This document shows, one piece after another, positions 1 through 6,177 of a stretch of 7,197 nucleotides of DNA. Under the pieces are notes generated by a model. The model saw only the letters and a program-made list of their open reading frames with translations, did no database searches and was not told the origin of the DNA. The translations under genes and the position numbers were made by a program. Numbering within the stretch: the first letter of the stretch is position 1; each line of letters begins with the position of its first letter. The stretch comes from Methanoregula sp. Lineage in GTDB: Archaea > Halobacteriota > Methanomicrobia > Methanomicrobiales > Methanospirillaceae. The stretch is taken from the NCBI GenBank assembly GCA_022710665.1, contig JAKLGN010000068.1, positions 1-7,197 of the forward strand, in the 5' to 3' direction.

Positions 1-2
1 GT

Positions 3-968
3 GCCGGTTCCGGTGGCATGCATCAGGAAAAGGTCATGGAGAAGGAAGAGCCCGACGCTCCTACGGAATTTCCCGCACAGCCAACTATTATTGATAAATT
101 CAAGGTTCTTCTCATCGAGCACGAGCTGATAGTTTCAGAGCGGGATATTGCCGATGCGCTTGCTGAACTGGAACTCACCCTTCTCGAAAGCGATGTGGCT
201 CTCCCGGCAACGGATGCGATCATCGCTCACGTGAGAAAGATACTGGTTGGAAAACACCGCAGGATTGGCACGTCCGTTGATTCCCTCGTGGTCGGTGCGC
301 TCAAAGAAGCGCTGCTTGAGGTGCTGGGCACGGGTTTCGATCTCCTTGATTACGTCCGTTCCCGCCCCCGGCCTGTCAGGATCCTTTTCACCGGTGTAAA
401 CGGGACCGGGAAGACCACTACGGTCGCTAAGATCGGAGCTTACCTGAAAAAACAGGGGTACTCCGTTGTGATCGGTGCCGGCGATACATACCGCGCCGGT
501 GCCGTGGAGCAGATTGGTGTCCATGCCGAACGGCTGGGAATTAAGATCATCCAGCACCCCGAAGGTGGTGACCCGTCAGCAGTGCTTTTTGATGCTGTCC
601 AGTATGCCAATTCGCATAAGATTGATGTAGTCCTTGCCGATACCGCGGGGAGGTTCCATACCAAGGCAAACCTGATGAGCCAGCTCGACAAGATCAAGCG
701 TGTTATGAAACCCGATCTCGTGGTGTATGTGGATGAAGCGGTCGCAGGCAATGATGCCGTGACTAGGGCAGCCGAGTTCGACAAGACAATCGGGGCGGAC
801 GCAGTCGTCCTCACAAAGGTGGACATGGACTCACGGGGCGGGGCAGCGATTTCCATTGCTCACACCATCGGAAAACCGCTCATGTTCATCGGCACCGGCC
901 AGTCATACGATGATATAGCTCCTTTTGAACCGGCAAAAGTTGTTGAGGATTTGTTGGGTGATGCCTGA
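3..968 (+). CDS. ftsY: Signal recognition particle receptor FtsY (SRP docking GTPase), probably 5'-partial
   Basis: FtsY is the membrane-associated receptor GTPase that pairs with SRP54 to deliver ribosome-nascent chain complexes to the Sec translocon. Numbered from the ATG at 18, the helical N domain covers about residues 23-100. The G domain follows with G1 [10 protein letters not shown] (126-135), the SRP-GTPase insertion motif [10 protein letters not shown] (156-165), G3 DTAGR (208-212), G4 TKVD (266-269) and the closing GTGQ loop (292-295). The paralogue next door carries a Met-rich M domain and this protein does not, which separates FtsY from SRP54. The frame is open to the first complete codon at position 3 (Ala-Gly-Ser-Gly-Gly before the ATG), and the usual N-terminal amphipathic/acidic membrane-binding segment is missing. 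I therefore think the gene starts upstream of the window. ATG 18 and ATG 36 are in-frame alternatives, and neither has a strong ribosome binding site. The stop overlaps the srp54 start by 1 nt (TGATG). Confidence 0.95.
   Translation, partial: AGSGGMHQEKVMEKEEPDAPTEFPAQPTIIDKFKVLLIEHELIVSERDIADALAELELTLLESDVALPATDAIIAHVRKILVGKHRRIGTSVDSLVVGALKEALLEVLGTGFDLLDYVRSRPRPVRILFTGVNGTGKTTTVAKIGAYLKKQGYSVVIGAGDTYRAGAVEQIGVHAERLGIKIIQHPEGGDPSAVLFDAVQYANSHKIDVVLADTAGRFHTKANLMSQLDKIKRVMKPDLVVYVDEAVAGNDAVTRAAEFDKTIGADAVVLTKVDMDSRGGAAISIAHTIGKPLMFIGTGQSYDDIAPFEPAKVVEDLLGDA
956..962 (+). promoter_or_regulatory. Ribosome binding site of srp54
   Basis: GGGTGAT matches the archaeal 16S 3'-end complement GGAGGTGAT and lies 5 nt before the ATG at 968. 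It sits inside the last codons of ftsY, so it supports this start and coupled translation of the two SRP GTPases. Confidence 0.7.
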
Positions 969-2290
969 TGCTTGACGGACTTTCATCATCCCTCAAGGAT
1001 GCGCTCAAGAAACTTGCCGGCAAAACGGTGATCGACCGGGCTGCGGTCGATGAGCTGGTCAAGGACCTCCAGCGGGCTCTGATATCCTCTGATGTCAATG
1101 TCAAGCTCGTCATGGATCTTTCCAAAGCCGTGCGAACCCGTTCCCTTGAGGAAGAACCCCTCAAGGGCATGACGGTACGCGAGCACATGCTCCGCATCGT
1201 TTATCAGGAACTCGTTCGGCTGGTCTGGACTTCGACAGATGTCAAGCTCGAACCCCAGACTATCCTCATGGCCGGGTTGCAGGGGAGCGGCAAAACAACC
1301 ACGACAGCCAAGCTTGCCCGTTATTTCCAGAAGAAAGGGATGAAGGTAGGCGTTATCTGTGCCGATACCTTCCGACCCGGGGCTTATGACCAGATTTCGA
1401 CCCTGTGTACCAGGATTCATGTCCCCTGTCATGGCAACCCACAGGAGAAGGACGCTCTGAAGATCACACGAGAAGGGCTCGCAGCGTTAAAAGAGCAGGA
1501 ACTGATCATAATCGATACGCAGGGGCGGCATGCACTTGAGGCGGATCTGATCAAGGAGATTATTGATTTAAACAACCTCACAAAAGCGACCCACCGCTGG
1601 CTTGTGATCGACGCGGCTCTCGGTCAGCAGGCAAGCGAACAGGCACGGCGTTTCCACGAGGCTATTAACATTGACGCTGTTATAATTACGAAGATGGACG
1701 GCACCGCAAAAGGAGGTGGTGCCATGTCTGCAGTGGCCGAGACCAGGAGCGGGATTGCTTTCATCGGAAGCGGTGAGACGATTGAGGACCTTGAGCGGTT
1801 CGATCCCGACAGCTTTATTTCCCGTCTGCTGGGGATGGGGGATCTCAAATCACTGATGGAAAAGGCGAGCGAGGCCCTCAAACCGGAGGATGTGGATATG
1901 AATGCGATGCTGAAGGGCAAGTTCACCCTCCGCGACATGTACAAACAGCTCGAGGCCCTGAATAAAATGGGACCCTTAAAACAGATCATGGGGATGCTCC
2001 CGCTCGGAAATATGGAACTCCCTGAGGGCGTTTACGATGTGACCAGTACCAAGATGGTTCGCTACCGGATCATCATGGACTCGATGACGCCCACCGAGCT
2101 TGACGATCCGTCGCTTATCAACAGTTCCCGCATTCAGCGGATTGCCCACGGGGCGGGAGTAACTCTGGAGGAGGTCAGGGAACTCCTGAAGTATTACAAG
2201 ATGATGCAGCGGACCCTTAAGGGTCTACGGGGCGCGAGCGGCGGGAAATTCAATATGCAGCGCCTGATGAAACGCTTCTCCGGAATGTAG
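968..2290 (+). CDS. srp54: Signal recognition particle 54 kDa protein SRP54
   Basis: SRP54 is the GTPase and signal-sequence-binding subunit of SRP. It binds 7S RNA and SRP19 and forms a GTP-dependent heterodimer with FtsY. The 440-residue length is normal for archaea. The N domain covers about 1-90. The G domain has G1 [10 protein letters not shown] (103-112), [10 protein letters not shown] (133-142), G3 DTQGRH (183-188), G4 TKMDG (241-245) and GSGE (267-270). The M domain (about 300-440) is methionine-rich, with a finger-loop region around 332-346 ([15 protein letters not shown]) and a helical RNA-binding motif at about 387-420. There are two oddities. G3 has Gln185 where the family normally has Ala (DTAGR). 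The M-domain motif reads [10 protein letters not shown] (388-397), where RIxRIARGSG is typical. The start is set by GGGTGAT 5 nt upstream. The gene overlaps ftsY by 1 nt and is followed after 4 nt by trmY. Confidence 0.97.
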   Translation: MLDGLSSSLKDALKKLAGKTVIDRAAVDELVKDLQRALISSDVNVKLVMDLSKAVRTRSLEEEPLKGMTVREHMLRIVYQELVRLVWTSTDVKLEPQTILMAGLQGSGKTTTTAKLARYFQKKGMKVGVICADTFRPGAYDQISTLCTRIHVPCHGNPQEKDALKITREGLAALKEQELIIIDTQGRHALEADLIKEIIDLNNLTKATHRWLVIDAALGQQASEQARRFHEAINIDAVIITKMDGTAKGGGAMSAVAETRSGIAFIGSGETIEDLERFDPDSFISRLLGMGDLKSLMEKASEALKPEDVDMNAMLKGKFTLRDMYKQLEALNKMGPLKQIMGMLPLGNMELPEGVYDVTSTKMVRYRIIMDSMTPTELDDPSLINSSRIQRIAHGAGVTLEEVRELLKYYKMMQRTLKGLRGASGGKFNMQRLMKRFSGM

Positions 2291-2294
2291 TAAG

Positions 2295-2873
2295 ATGACC
2301 TCGTTTGCGATCATCGGGCACCTTGCCCGAACCGATGGAGGTTTCTCGCTCAATGATCTGCCGGGAAGCGGCGGCCGGATGGATGTGCTCTGCCGGTGCG
2401 TGAACGCTGCACTTTTCCTCTCGCACGACCTGCGCAGGGATGCGGACTGCTACCTGGTCCTGTGCGGTGAGCCTGCAGGGCCAAAGACTGTAAAATTCTC
2501 CGGTACCCTGGTGCGGTCGCTCTCGCCCGATGAACGGAGTGCGGCAGCCCTGATAAAAAAGGTCATTGATACACCCTGCGGGAGCGAGTTTCGCGAGGCT
2601 TCACAAGGGGTCTTTATCCGGAAAGGTGGTCTTGAACGGCTCATGTCCGAACATGTATTTGCCGTCCTGGACGAGAAGGGAACTGATGTGCGGAATGCTG
2701 TCAGCCTGCCGGATGCGTTCCTGCTCTCGGACCACATGAACTTCACAGAACGCGAGGAAACCATGATCCGAAATTGCCCCCGGTACTCTGTGGGTCCGAA
2801 GTGCCTGCATGCCGATCACACGATAACCTTAGTTCATAATGAGATGGACCGGAGGACCATAGGATGGAGATAA
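2295..2873 (+). CDS. trmY: tRNA (pseudouridine(54)-N1)-methyltransferase TrmY
   Basis: TrmY (COG1901/DUF358, SPOUT superfamily) uses S-adenosylmethionine to methylate N1 of pseudouridine 54 in the T-loop of archaeal tRNA, giving m1Psi54. At 192 residues it has the usual length. Visible family signatures are NDLPGSGGRMDVLCRC (20-35), FLSHDLRRD (41-49), SPDER (77-81), and the C-terminal SPOUT knot segments LLSDH (143-147) and GPKCLHADH (167-175) followed by LVHNEMD (179-185). The start agrees with the family's N-terminus, a short beta strand followed by GH. No clear ribosome binding site precedes the ATG, but it lies 4 nt after the srp54 stop, so reinitiation is likely. It overlaps pus10, which makes its substrate, by 10 nt. 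Ser145 and Thr176 occupy positions where I recall Gly and Cys in the Methanocaldococcus enzyme. Confidence 0.95.
   Translation: MTSFAIIGHLARTDGGFSLNDLPGSGGRMDVLCRCVNAALFLSHDLRRDADCYLVLCGEPAGPKTVKFSGTLVRSLSPDERSAAALIKKVIDTPCGSEFREASQGVFIRKGGLERLMSEHVFAVLDEKGTDVRNAVSLPDAFLLSDHMNFTEREETMIRNCPRYSVGPKCLHADHTITLVHNEMDRRTIGWR
2851..2855 (+). promoter_or_regulatory. Ribosome binding site of pus10
   Basis: GGAGG lies 8 nt before the ATG at 2864, inside the trmY coding region. It supports that start and therefore the 10-nt trmY/pus10 overlap. Confidence 0.65.
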
Positions 2874-4096
2874 TCGAACAAGTAGAGGCAATCCTGACCT
2901 ATGGCGAAACCTGTGACCACTGCCTCGGGAGGTTCTTTGGGAAACGCTCCCACGGGCTTTCCAACGATGAACGCGGGAGAAGCCTGAAGATCGCCCTTGC
3001 CATTGCCGAGAACAAGCCATATATTCCATTTTCCGGAACCTGCTGGGTCTGTGGAAATTTCTTTGAAAATGTTCCTGAATGGGCCAGCCGGGTTGAGGAG
3101 GCAGTCAGCGGTTTGGAGTTTTCCACCCTACTTGTTGGTTGCCGCGTACCTCCGCTGATCGCCGAGAACGAGGAGATGGTCTGGAGCGACCTCTCGCTTG
3201 CAGACCCGGAACCTTTCAAATCGGAGGTTAACCGGGAAGTTGGCAAAGCAGTTTCTGCACGGATCAGTAAAGTTGTTGATTTTAAAAAACCTGACGTGGT
3301 TATCATCCTTGATGCAACTACAGGGATTGTCGAGATACAGGTCAACTCGGTTTTCTTCTATGGCCGGTACCAGAAATTTGAGCGGGGCATCCCTCAGACC
3401 CACTGGGACTGCCGGGCCTGCAAAGGGAAGGGCTGTGAGAAATGCAACTATACCGGCGCCCAGTACCTTGATTCAGTAGAAGAGCTGATTGGCAGACCGG
3501 TTATTGAGATGTTCGATGCCGAAAATGCCGTGTTGCACGGTGCAGGACGCGAGGATATCGATGCCCGGATGGTCGGAACCGGGCGGCCATTTATCCTTGA
3601 AGTTGTTGCTCCGAAAAAACGTTCCATCGATCTTACCGTGCTCGAAGCAGAGATTAACCGGACCGCGGAAGGGCGGGTTTCTGTCGCAATAAAGCGCTGG
3701 GCTGAGCGTGCTGAAGTGGAAACCCTTAAATCAAACAAAGCGCATAAAAAATACAGGATCCTGGTCGAGGTTGATGGCGAATTATCAATGGATGAGTTCG
3801 CAAATGCCTTGAAATCCTTAAAGGGCGTCACAATATACCAGCGCACGCCCGAGAGGGTTGCTCACCGGAGAGCAGATAAAATCCGGGAGCGGAAAGTCCT
3901 GGATATCGGGTTCGCCGGGCAACAGGACGGCAGATTTATCGTCGAAGTCCTGGGCGAAGCCGGGCTCTACATCAAAGAACTCATATCCGGGGACGGCGGA
4001 AGAACCATCCCAAGTCTAGCCGAGATCCTGAAAAGAAAAGCTCACGTCACCAGCCTCGATGTCACACAGGTGGATGGAGCAAAGGAGGGAGAATGA
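2864..4096 (+). CDS. pus10: tRNA pseudouridine synthase Pus10 (Psi54/Psi55)
   Basis: Archaeal Pus10 isomerises U55, and in many archaea also U54, of the tRNA T-loop to pseudouridine. It stands in for bacterial TruB at position 55. The 410-residue protein has an N-terminal THUMP-containing accessory domain with a zinc site formed by CDHC (17-20) and CWVC (60-63). The catalytic domain follows from about residue 145. It includes a second cysteine group, CRAC (183-186) and CEKC (191-194), and the active-site segment GREDIDARM (228-236). Asp231 is the likely catalytic aspartate, by analogy with the GRTD of TruA. Further signatures are GTGRPF (238-243), QRTPERVAHRRAD (326-338) and GLYIKELISGDGGRT (367-381). 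GGAGG lies 8 nt before the start. The gene overlaps trmY by 10 nt and ends 1 nt before rpl21e. Its product is the substrate of TrmY. Confidence 0.96.
   Translation: MEIIEQVEAILTYGETCDHCLGRFFGKRSHGLSNDERGRSLKIALAIAENKPYIPFSGTCWVCGNFFENVPEWASRVEEAVSGLEFSTLLVGCRVPPLIAENEEMVWSDLSLADPEPFKSEVNREVGKAVSARISKVVDFKKPDVVIILDATTGIVEIQVNSVFFYGRYQKFERGIPQTHWDCRACKGKGCEKCNYTGAQYLDSVEELIGRPVIEMFDAENAVLHGAGREDIDARMVGTGRPFILEVVAPKKRSIDLTVLEAEINRTAEGRVSVAIKRWAERAEVETLKSNKAHKKYRILVEVDGELSMDEFANALKSLKGVTIYQRTPERVAHRRADKIRERKVLDIGFAGQQDGRFIVEVLGEAGLYIKELISGDGGRTIPSLAEILKRKAHVTSLDVTQVDGAKEGE
4084..4090 (+). promoter_or_regulatory. Ribosome binding site of rpl21e
   Basis: GGAGGGA lies 7 nt before the ATG at 4098, inside the end of pus10. 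It favours this start over the in-frame ATG at 4059, which would add 13 residues not typical of L21e. Confidence 0.7.
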
Positions 4097-4097
4097 C

Positions 4098-4388
4098 ATG
4101 GCACATCACAATGGTCCAAGAAAGAAAACACGGTATAAATTCAAGAAAGATTTAAGAGAACGAGGGCTGCCACCGTGCACCTGCGTTATCCAGAGATTTG
4201 AGATTGGGGACCGGGTGCACATTGTCTGTAATCCCAGCGTCCAGAAGGGTATGCCCCACCGCCGTTTCCACGGCCTGACAGGAACTGTCCTTGGTCAGCG
4301 TGGGCGCGCGTGGATGCTCACAATCCGTGACGGCAACGCCGATAAAATCGTCATAGCAAGACCGCAACATCTAAAAGCACAAAGGTAA
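4098..4388 (+). CDS. rpl21e: Large ribosomal subunit protein L21e (eL21)
   Basis: L21e is a small basic SH3-like protein of the archaeal/eukaryotic 50S/60S subunit with no bacterial counterpart. The 96 residues match the usual 95-100. The N-terminus is strongly basic (PRKKTRYKFKKDLRERG, 7-23). The fold core follows with FEIGDRVHIV (34-43), NPSVQKGMPHRRFHG (45-59), the TGTVLGQRGRAW strand-turn (61-72) and a basic tail. The open frame extends back to an ATG at 4059. The start at 4098 is preferred because it has a strong ribosome binding site and gives the canonical basic N-terminus. A CTC motif (Cys27, Cys29) is slightly unusual. The gene lies 1 nt after pus10 and 21 nt before rpoF. Confidence 0.96.
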   Translation: MAHHNGPRKKTRYKFKKDLRERGLPPCTCVIQRFEIGDRVHIVCNPSVQKGMPHRRFHGLTGTVLGQRGRAWMLTIRDGNADKIVIARPQHLKAQR

Positions 4389-4398
4389 ATCCTCTGTC

Positions 4399-4405
4399 AG
4401 GTGAT
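4399..4405 (+). promoter_or_regulatory. Ribosome binding site of rpoF (contains a decoy in-frame GTG)
   Basis: AGGTGAT lies 4 nt before the ATG at 4410. Its internal GTG (4401) is in frame and could be mistaken for a start codon. The match to the 16S complement argues that it is the ribosome binding site instead. Confidence 0.7.
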
Positions 4406-4409
4406 TGGC

Positions 4410-4760
4410 ATGAAAGTCAAGGGTATCATTAGCGAAGAAAAGGTTACGCTCCCGGAAATGCGTGCCGTATTGTCAGGTGTTGAAGCGGAAAGGATAGCCG
4501 CCGAGAAGGAAACATCATATGAGTTCCGGCGCAGTATAGAGCATGCCAATCAGCTTGCAAAAACAACCCCGGAAAAATCGAGAGACCTTGTTTCCCAGCT
4601 TGTACAGATGGAAAAGATGAAGCCCGAGATAGCATTTCGCATCGCAAATATAATGCCAAAGACCCGCGATGAGGTACGAGCAATCTTTGCCAAGGAACGC
4701 TTCACACTCACCCCTGAAGAAATTGATAGGATCATCGAGCTGGTAACAACACACTTCTGA
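4410..4760 (+). CDS. rpoF: DNA-directed RNA polymerase subunit Rpo4 (subunit F, Rpb4-like)
   Basis: Rpo4/F pairs with Rpo7/E to form the stalk of archaeal RNA polymerase, which binds emerging RNA and aids open-complex formation and processivity. The 116-residue size fits the family. It is mostly helical. A short N-terminal strand region (MKVKGIISEEKVTLPE, 1-16) precedes a long charged helix (25-60). The HRDC-like C-terminal half contains KMKPEIAFRIANIMPKTRDEVR (69-90) and FTLTPEEIDRIIELV (98-112), the characteristic ending in which residues after MPKT rebuild the last helices. The start is ATG 4410 rather than GTG 4401, which lies within the ribosome binding site. The gene sits 21 nt after rpl21e and 10 nt before the DUF655 gene. 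Confidence 0.95.
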   Translation: MKVKGIISEEKVTLPEMRAVLSGVEAERIAAEKETSYEFRRSIEHANQLAKTTPEKSRDLVSQLVQMEKMKPEIAFRIANIMPKTRDEVRAIFAKERFTLTPEEIDRIIELVTTHF

Positions 4761-4764
4761 GGTG
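4759..4764 (+). promoter_or_regulatory. Ribosome binding site of the DUF655 gene (contains a decoy in-frame GTG)
   Basis: GAGGTG begins inside the rpoF stop codon and lies 6 nt before the ATG at 4771. The GTG at 4762 is in frame but forms part of this site, so the start at 4771 is preferred. Confidence 0.65.
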
Positions 4765-4770
4765 TGGCAC

Positions 4771-5334
4771 ATGAAGGCTGAGAAAAAAGAGGTAAATGCG
4801 ATCGTACTGGATGTGCTCATGAAGGGGCATGTCGAGGACCACCGCCCCGCTTTTAAACGCGAGCCGGTTGTGCAGGCTATGGGAACAGAGCAGTTCAAGC
4901 TTCTCGAGCTCGTCCCGAAATCAACTGCAGTGATTGATCTGCACGAAAATGTATATATCGGAGATGCCGAGCGAGATAAGATAGAGAGAGTCAAGCGCCG
5001 TATCGGTTATGCTGATCTGACACACACAGCCCGGGGGGAGCTTCCCTTTGTTATTGAAGAAGTGATAAAAAGCCGCGAGCAGGACTTTGTCACATTCTTC
5101 AACAAGGCTATCTCTATCACGCCAAAACTTCACATGCTCCATCTGCTCCCGGGAATCGGAAAGAAGCTGATGTGGGAGATTCTCGAGGAACGCAATAAAA
5201 AACCGTTTAATAGTTTTACCGACATATCGGCCAGGATCAAATCGATCCCTCACCCCGAGAAGATGATTCTGGCCCGTATCCTGGAAGAGCTCCAGGACAA
5301 AGATGTAAAATACCACGTCTTCACAACGCGATGA
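4771..5334 (+). CDS. DUF655 family protein, putative nucleic-acid-binding, function unknown
   Basis: This is the archaeal DUF655 (COG1491) protein, whose biochemical role I do not know. At 187 residues it is typical. Features seen are an N-terminal segment VLDVLMKGH (12-20) followed by HRPAFKREPVVQAMG (24-38), and a small beta-rich region FKLLELVP (42-49) to ENVYIG (59-64) that could be OB-like. A basic stretch RDKIERVKRRIGY (68-80) follows. A helix-hairpin-helix-type motif, LLPGIGKKLMWEILEER (125-141), is close in form to HhH DNA/RNA-binding proteins. The protein always seems to travel with rpoF and rsmA in euryarchaea, so a role in RNA or ribosome metabolism is a reasonable inference. The start at 4771 is chosen from the ribosome binding site; GTG 4762 would add three residues. 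The stop overlaps the rsmA start by 4 nt (ATGA). Confidence 0.93.
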   Translation: MKAEKKEVNAIVLDVLMKGHVEDHRPAFKREPVVQAMGTEQFKLLELVPKSTAVIDLHENVYIGDAERDKIERVKRRIGYADLTHTARGELPFVIEEVIKSREQDFVTFFNKAISITPKLHMLHLLPGIGKKLMWEILEERNKKPFNSFTDISARIKSIPHPEKMILARILEELQDKDVKYHVFTTR

Positions 5335-6098
5335 AAGCATATCATGACCAGCACTTCCTTATCGATCCGCATGCGATTAACCGCATCGCGGATCTGGAAG
5401 ATGTAAAGGGCAGGCGGGTTCTCGAGATCGGGCCGGGTAACGGGGCGCTCACCCGTGCCCTGCTGGACCGGGGTGCACTTGTCCATGCGATCGAACTTGA
5501 CGGTATCCTCTGCGAACAGCTCACTGATACCTTTTCCCTCGAAATTGCCCGGGGGCAGCTCACGGTGCAGCATGGTGATGCAACCCGGTGCGAGATCCCC
5601 GCATTCGATCTTTCTGTTTCCAATCTGCCGTATTCTGTATCTTCGAAGATAACTTTCCGGCTCCTGCAAGCAGGTTTTTCCGTTGCAGTCCTGATGTATC
5701 AGAGCGAGTTTGCTGAGCGGATGGTTGCAAAGGCGGGGACCAAGGACTGCGGGCGCCTGTCCATCATGGTACAGACCTATGCCGCGGTACAGACTTGTTT
5801 CCGCCTGCCGCCCCAGTGCTTCTCCCCCCGTCCTCAGGTGCATTCTACGGTAGTGAAACTATTTCCCCGCCAACCGATCTTTCCTATCAATGACCGGCAC
5901 CTTTATGCGGATGTGGTCCGGGCGCTCTTCTCCCACCGAAGGAAGACCGTGCGTAACTGCCTGAAAGGTTCGGCAGGCAGCATGCTCTCTCCCGTCTGGG
6001 TAGAGAGAGCGCTTGCCGGGCTGCCGGCCGAGATCCTCACCAGCAGGCCAGAGGCGTTGTATCTGGAAGATTTTGCCACGATCAGCAATATTCCCTGA
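5331..6098 (+). CDS. rsmA: 16S rRNA adenine N6-dimethyltransferase RsmA (KsgA/Dim1)
   Basis: RsmA (KsgA, Dim1 in eukaryotes) uses S-adenosylmethionine to dimethylate two adjacent adenosines in the 3'-terminal helix 45 of 16S rRNA, a late step in small-subunit assembly. The 255 residues show the whole family pattern. The N-terminus is DQHFLID (6-12). SAM motif I is LEIGPGNGALT (31-41), with the acidic AIELD (53-57) and HGDA (81-84). The catalytic motif IV is SNLPYSVSS (97-105), and SPRPQVHSTVV (165-175) follows. The C-terminal RNA-binding domain has FSHRRKTVRN (200-209) and RPEALYLEDF (239-248). There is no ribosome binding site, but the ATGA overlap with the DUF655 gene points to translational coupling. 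It is the last gene of the operon-like string. In many euryarchaea a HemK/PrmC-like methyltransferase follows, but not here. Confidence 0.97.
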   Translation: MKAYHDQHFLIDPHAINRIADLEDVKGRRVLEIGPGNGALTRALLDRGALVHAIELDGILCEQLTDTFSLEIARGQLTVQHGDATRCEIPAFDLSVSNLPYSVSSKITFRLLQAGFSVAVLMYQSEFAERMVAKAGTKDCGRLSIMVQTYAAVQTCFRLPPQCFSPRPQVHSTVVKLFPRQPIFPINDRHLYADVVRALFSHRRKTVRNCLKGSAGSMLSPVWVERALAGLPAEILTSRPEALYLEDFATISNIP

Positions 6099-6131
6099 AA
6101 ACCGTAAAGATATGATTCAGGCAACTTTTTT
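6094..6131 (+). terminator. Candidate terminator after rsmA: short hairpin plus T6
   Basis: CCTGAA (6094-6099) is an exact inverted match to TTCAGG (6116-6121), a 6-bp stem with a 16-nt loop. CAAC and then TTTTTT (6126-6131) follow. A T-rich run alone can end archaeal transcription, so the T6 tract is the stronger part. The stem is short, the loop long, and the stem overlaps the rsmA stop codon. It sits where the operon should end, which supports it modestly. Confidence 0.35.
6102..6116 (+). promoter_or_regulatory. Weak candidate BRE/TATA for the DUF1848 gene
   Basis: CCGTAAAGATATGAT is the most TATA/BRE-like segment in the 79-bp gap before the DUF1848 gene. It would place a start site near 6136-6142 and leave a leader of about 40 nt. 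It is a poor match to the archaeal TTTATATA consensus. The gap may have no promoter, or the promoter may lie elsewhere in it. Confidence 0.15.
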
Positions 6132-6167
6132 CAATTCATACGTCCGGTATCCTGACAAGGACTTTTT

Positions 6168-6172
6168 GTGAT
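6168..6172 (+). promoter_or_regulatory. Ribosome binding site of the DUF1848 gene
   Basis: GTGAT lies 5 nt before the ATG at 6178 and matches the 3' part of the GGAGGTGAT consensus. It supports that start over the out-of-frame ATG at 6183. Confidence 0.5.
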
Positions 6173-6177
6173 CTGTC

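Noticed and set aside
23..1432. Several minus-strand open frames of 66-148 codons opposite ftsY and srp54
   Set aside because: They lie wholly opposite well-supported genes, show no family motifs, are rich in Ser/Arg as expected from antisense reading, and lack ribosome binding sites.
3198..3692. Plus-strand open frames at 3198-3479 and 3489-3692 inside pus10
   Set aside because: They are out-of-frame readings of a conserved pus10 region with no recognisable protein.
4059..4097. Upstream ATG that would lengthen L21e by 13 residues
   Set aside because: The extension overlaps pus10, does not resemble L21e, and the strong ribosome binding site points to ATG 4098.
5250..5843. 197-codon minus-strand open frame opposite DUF655 and rsmA
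   Set aside because: It spans the junction of two clear genes on the other strand and has no motif or start signal.
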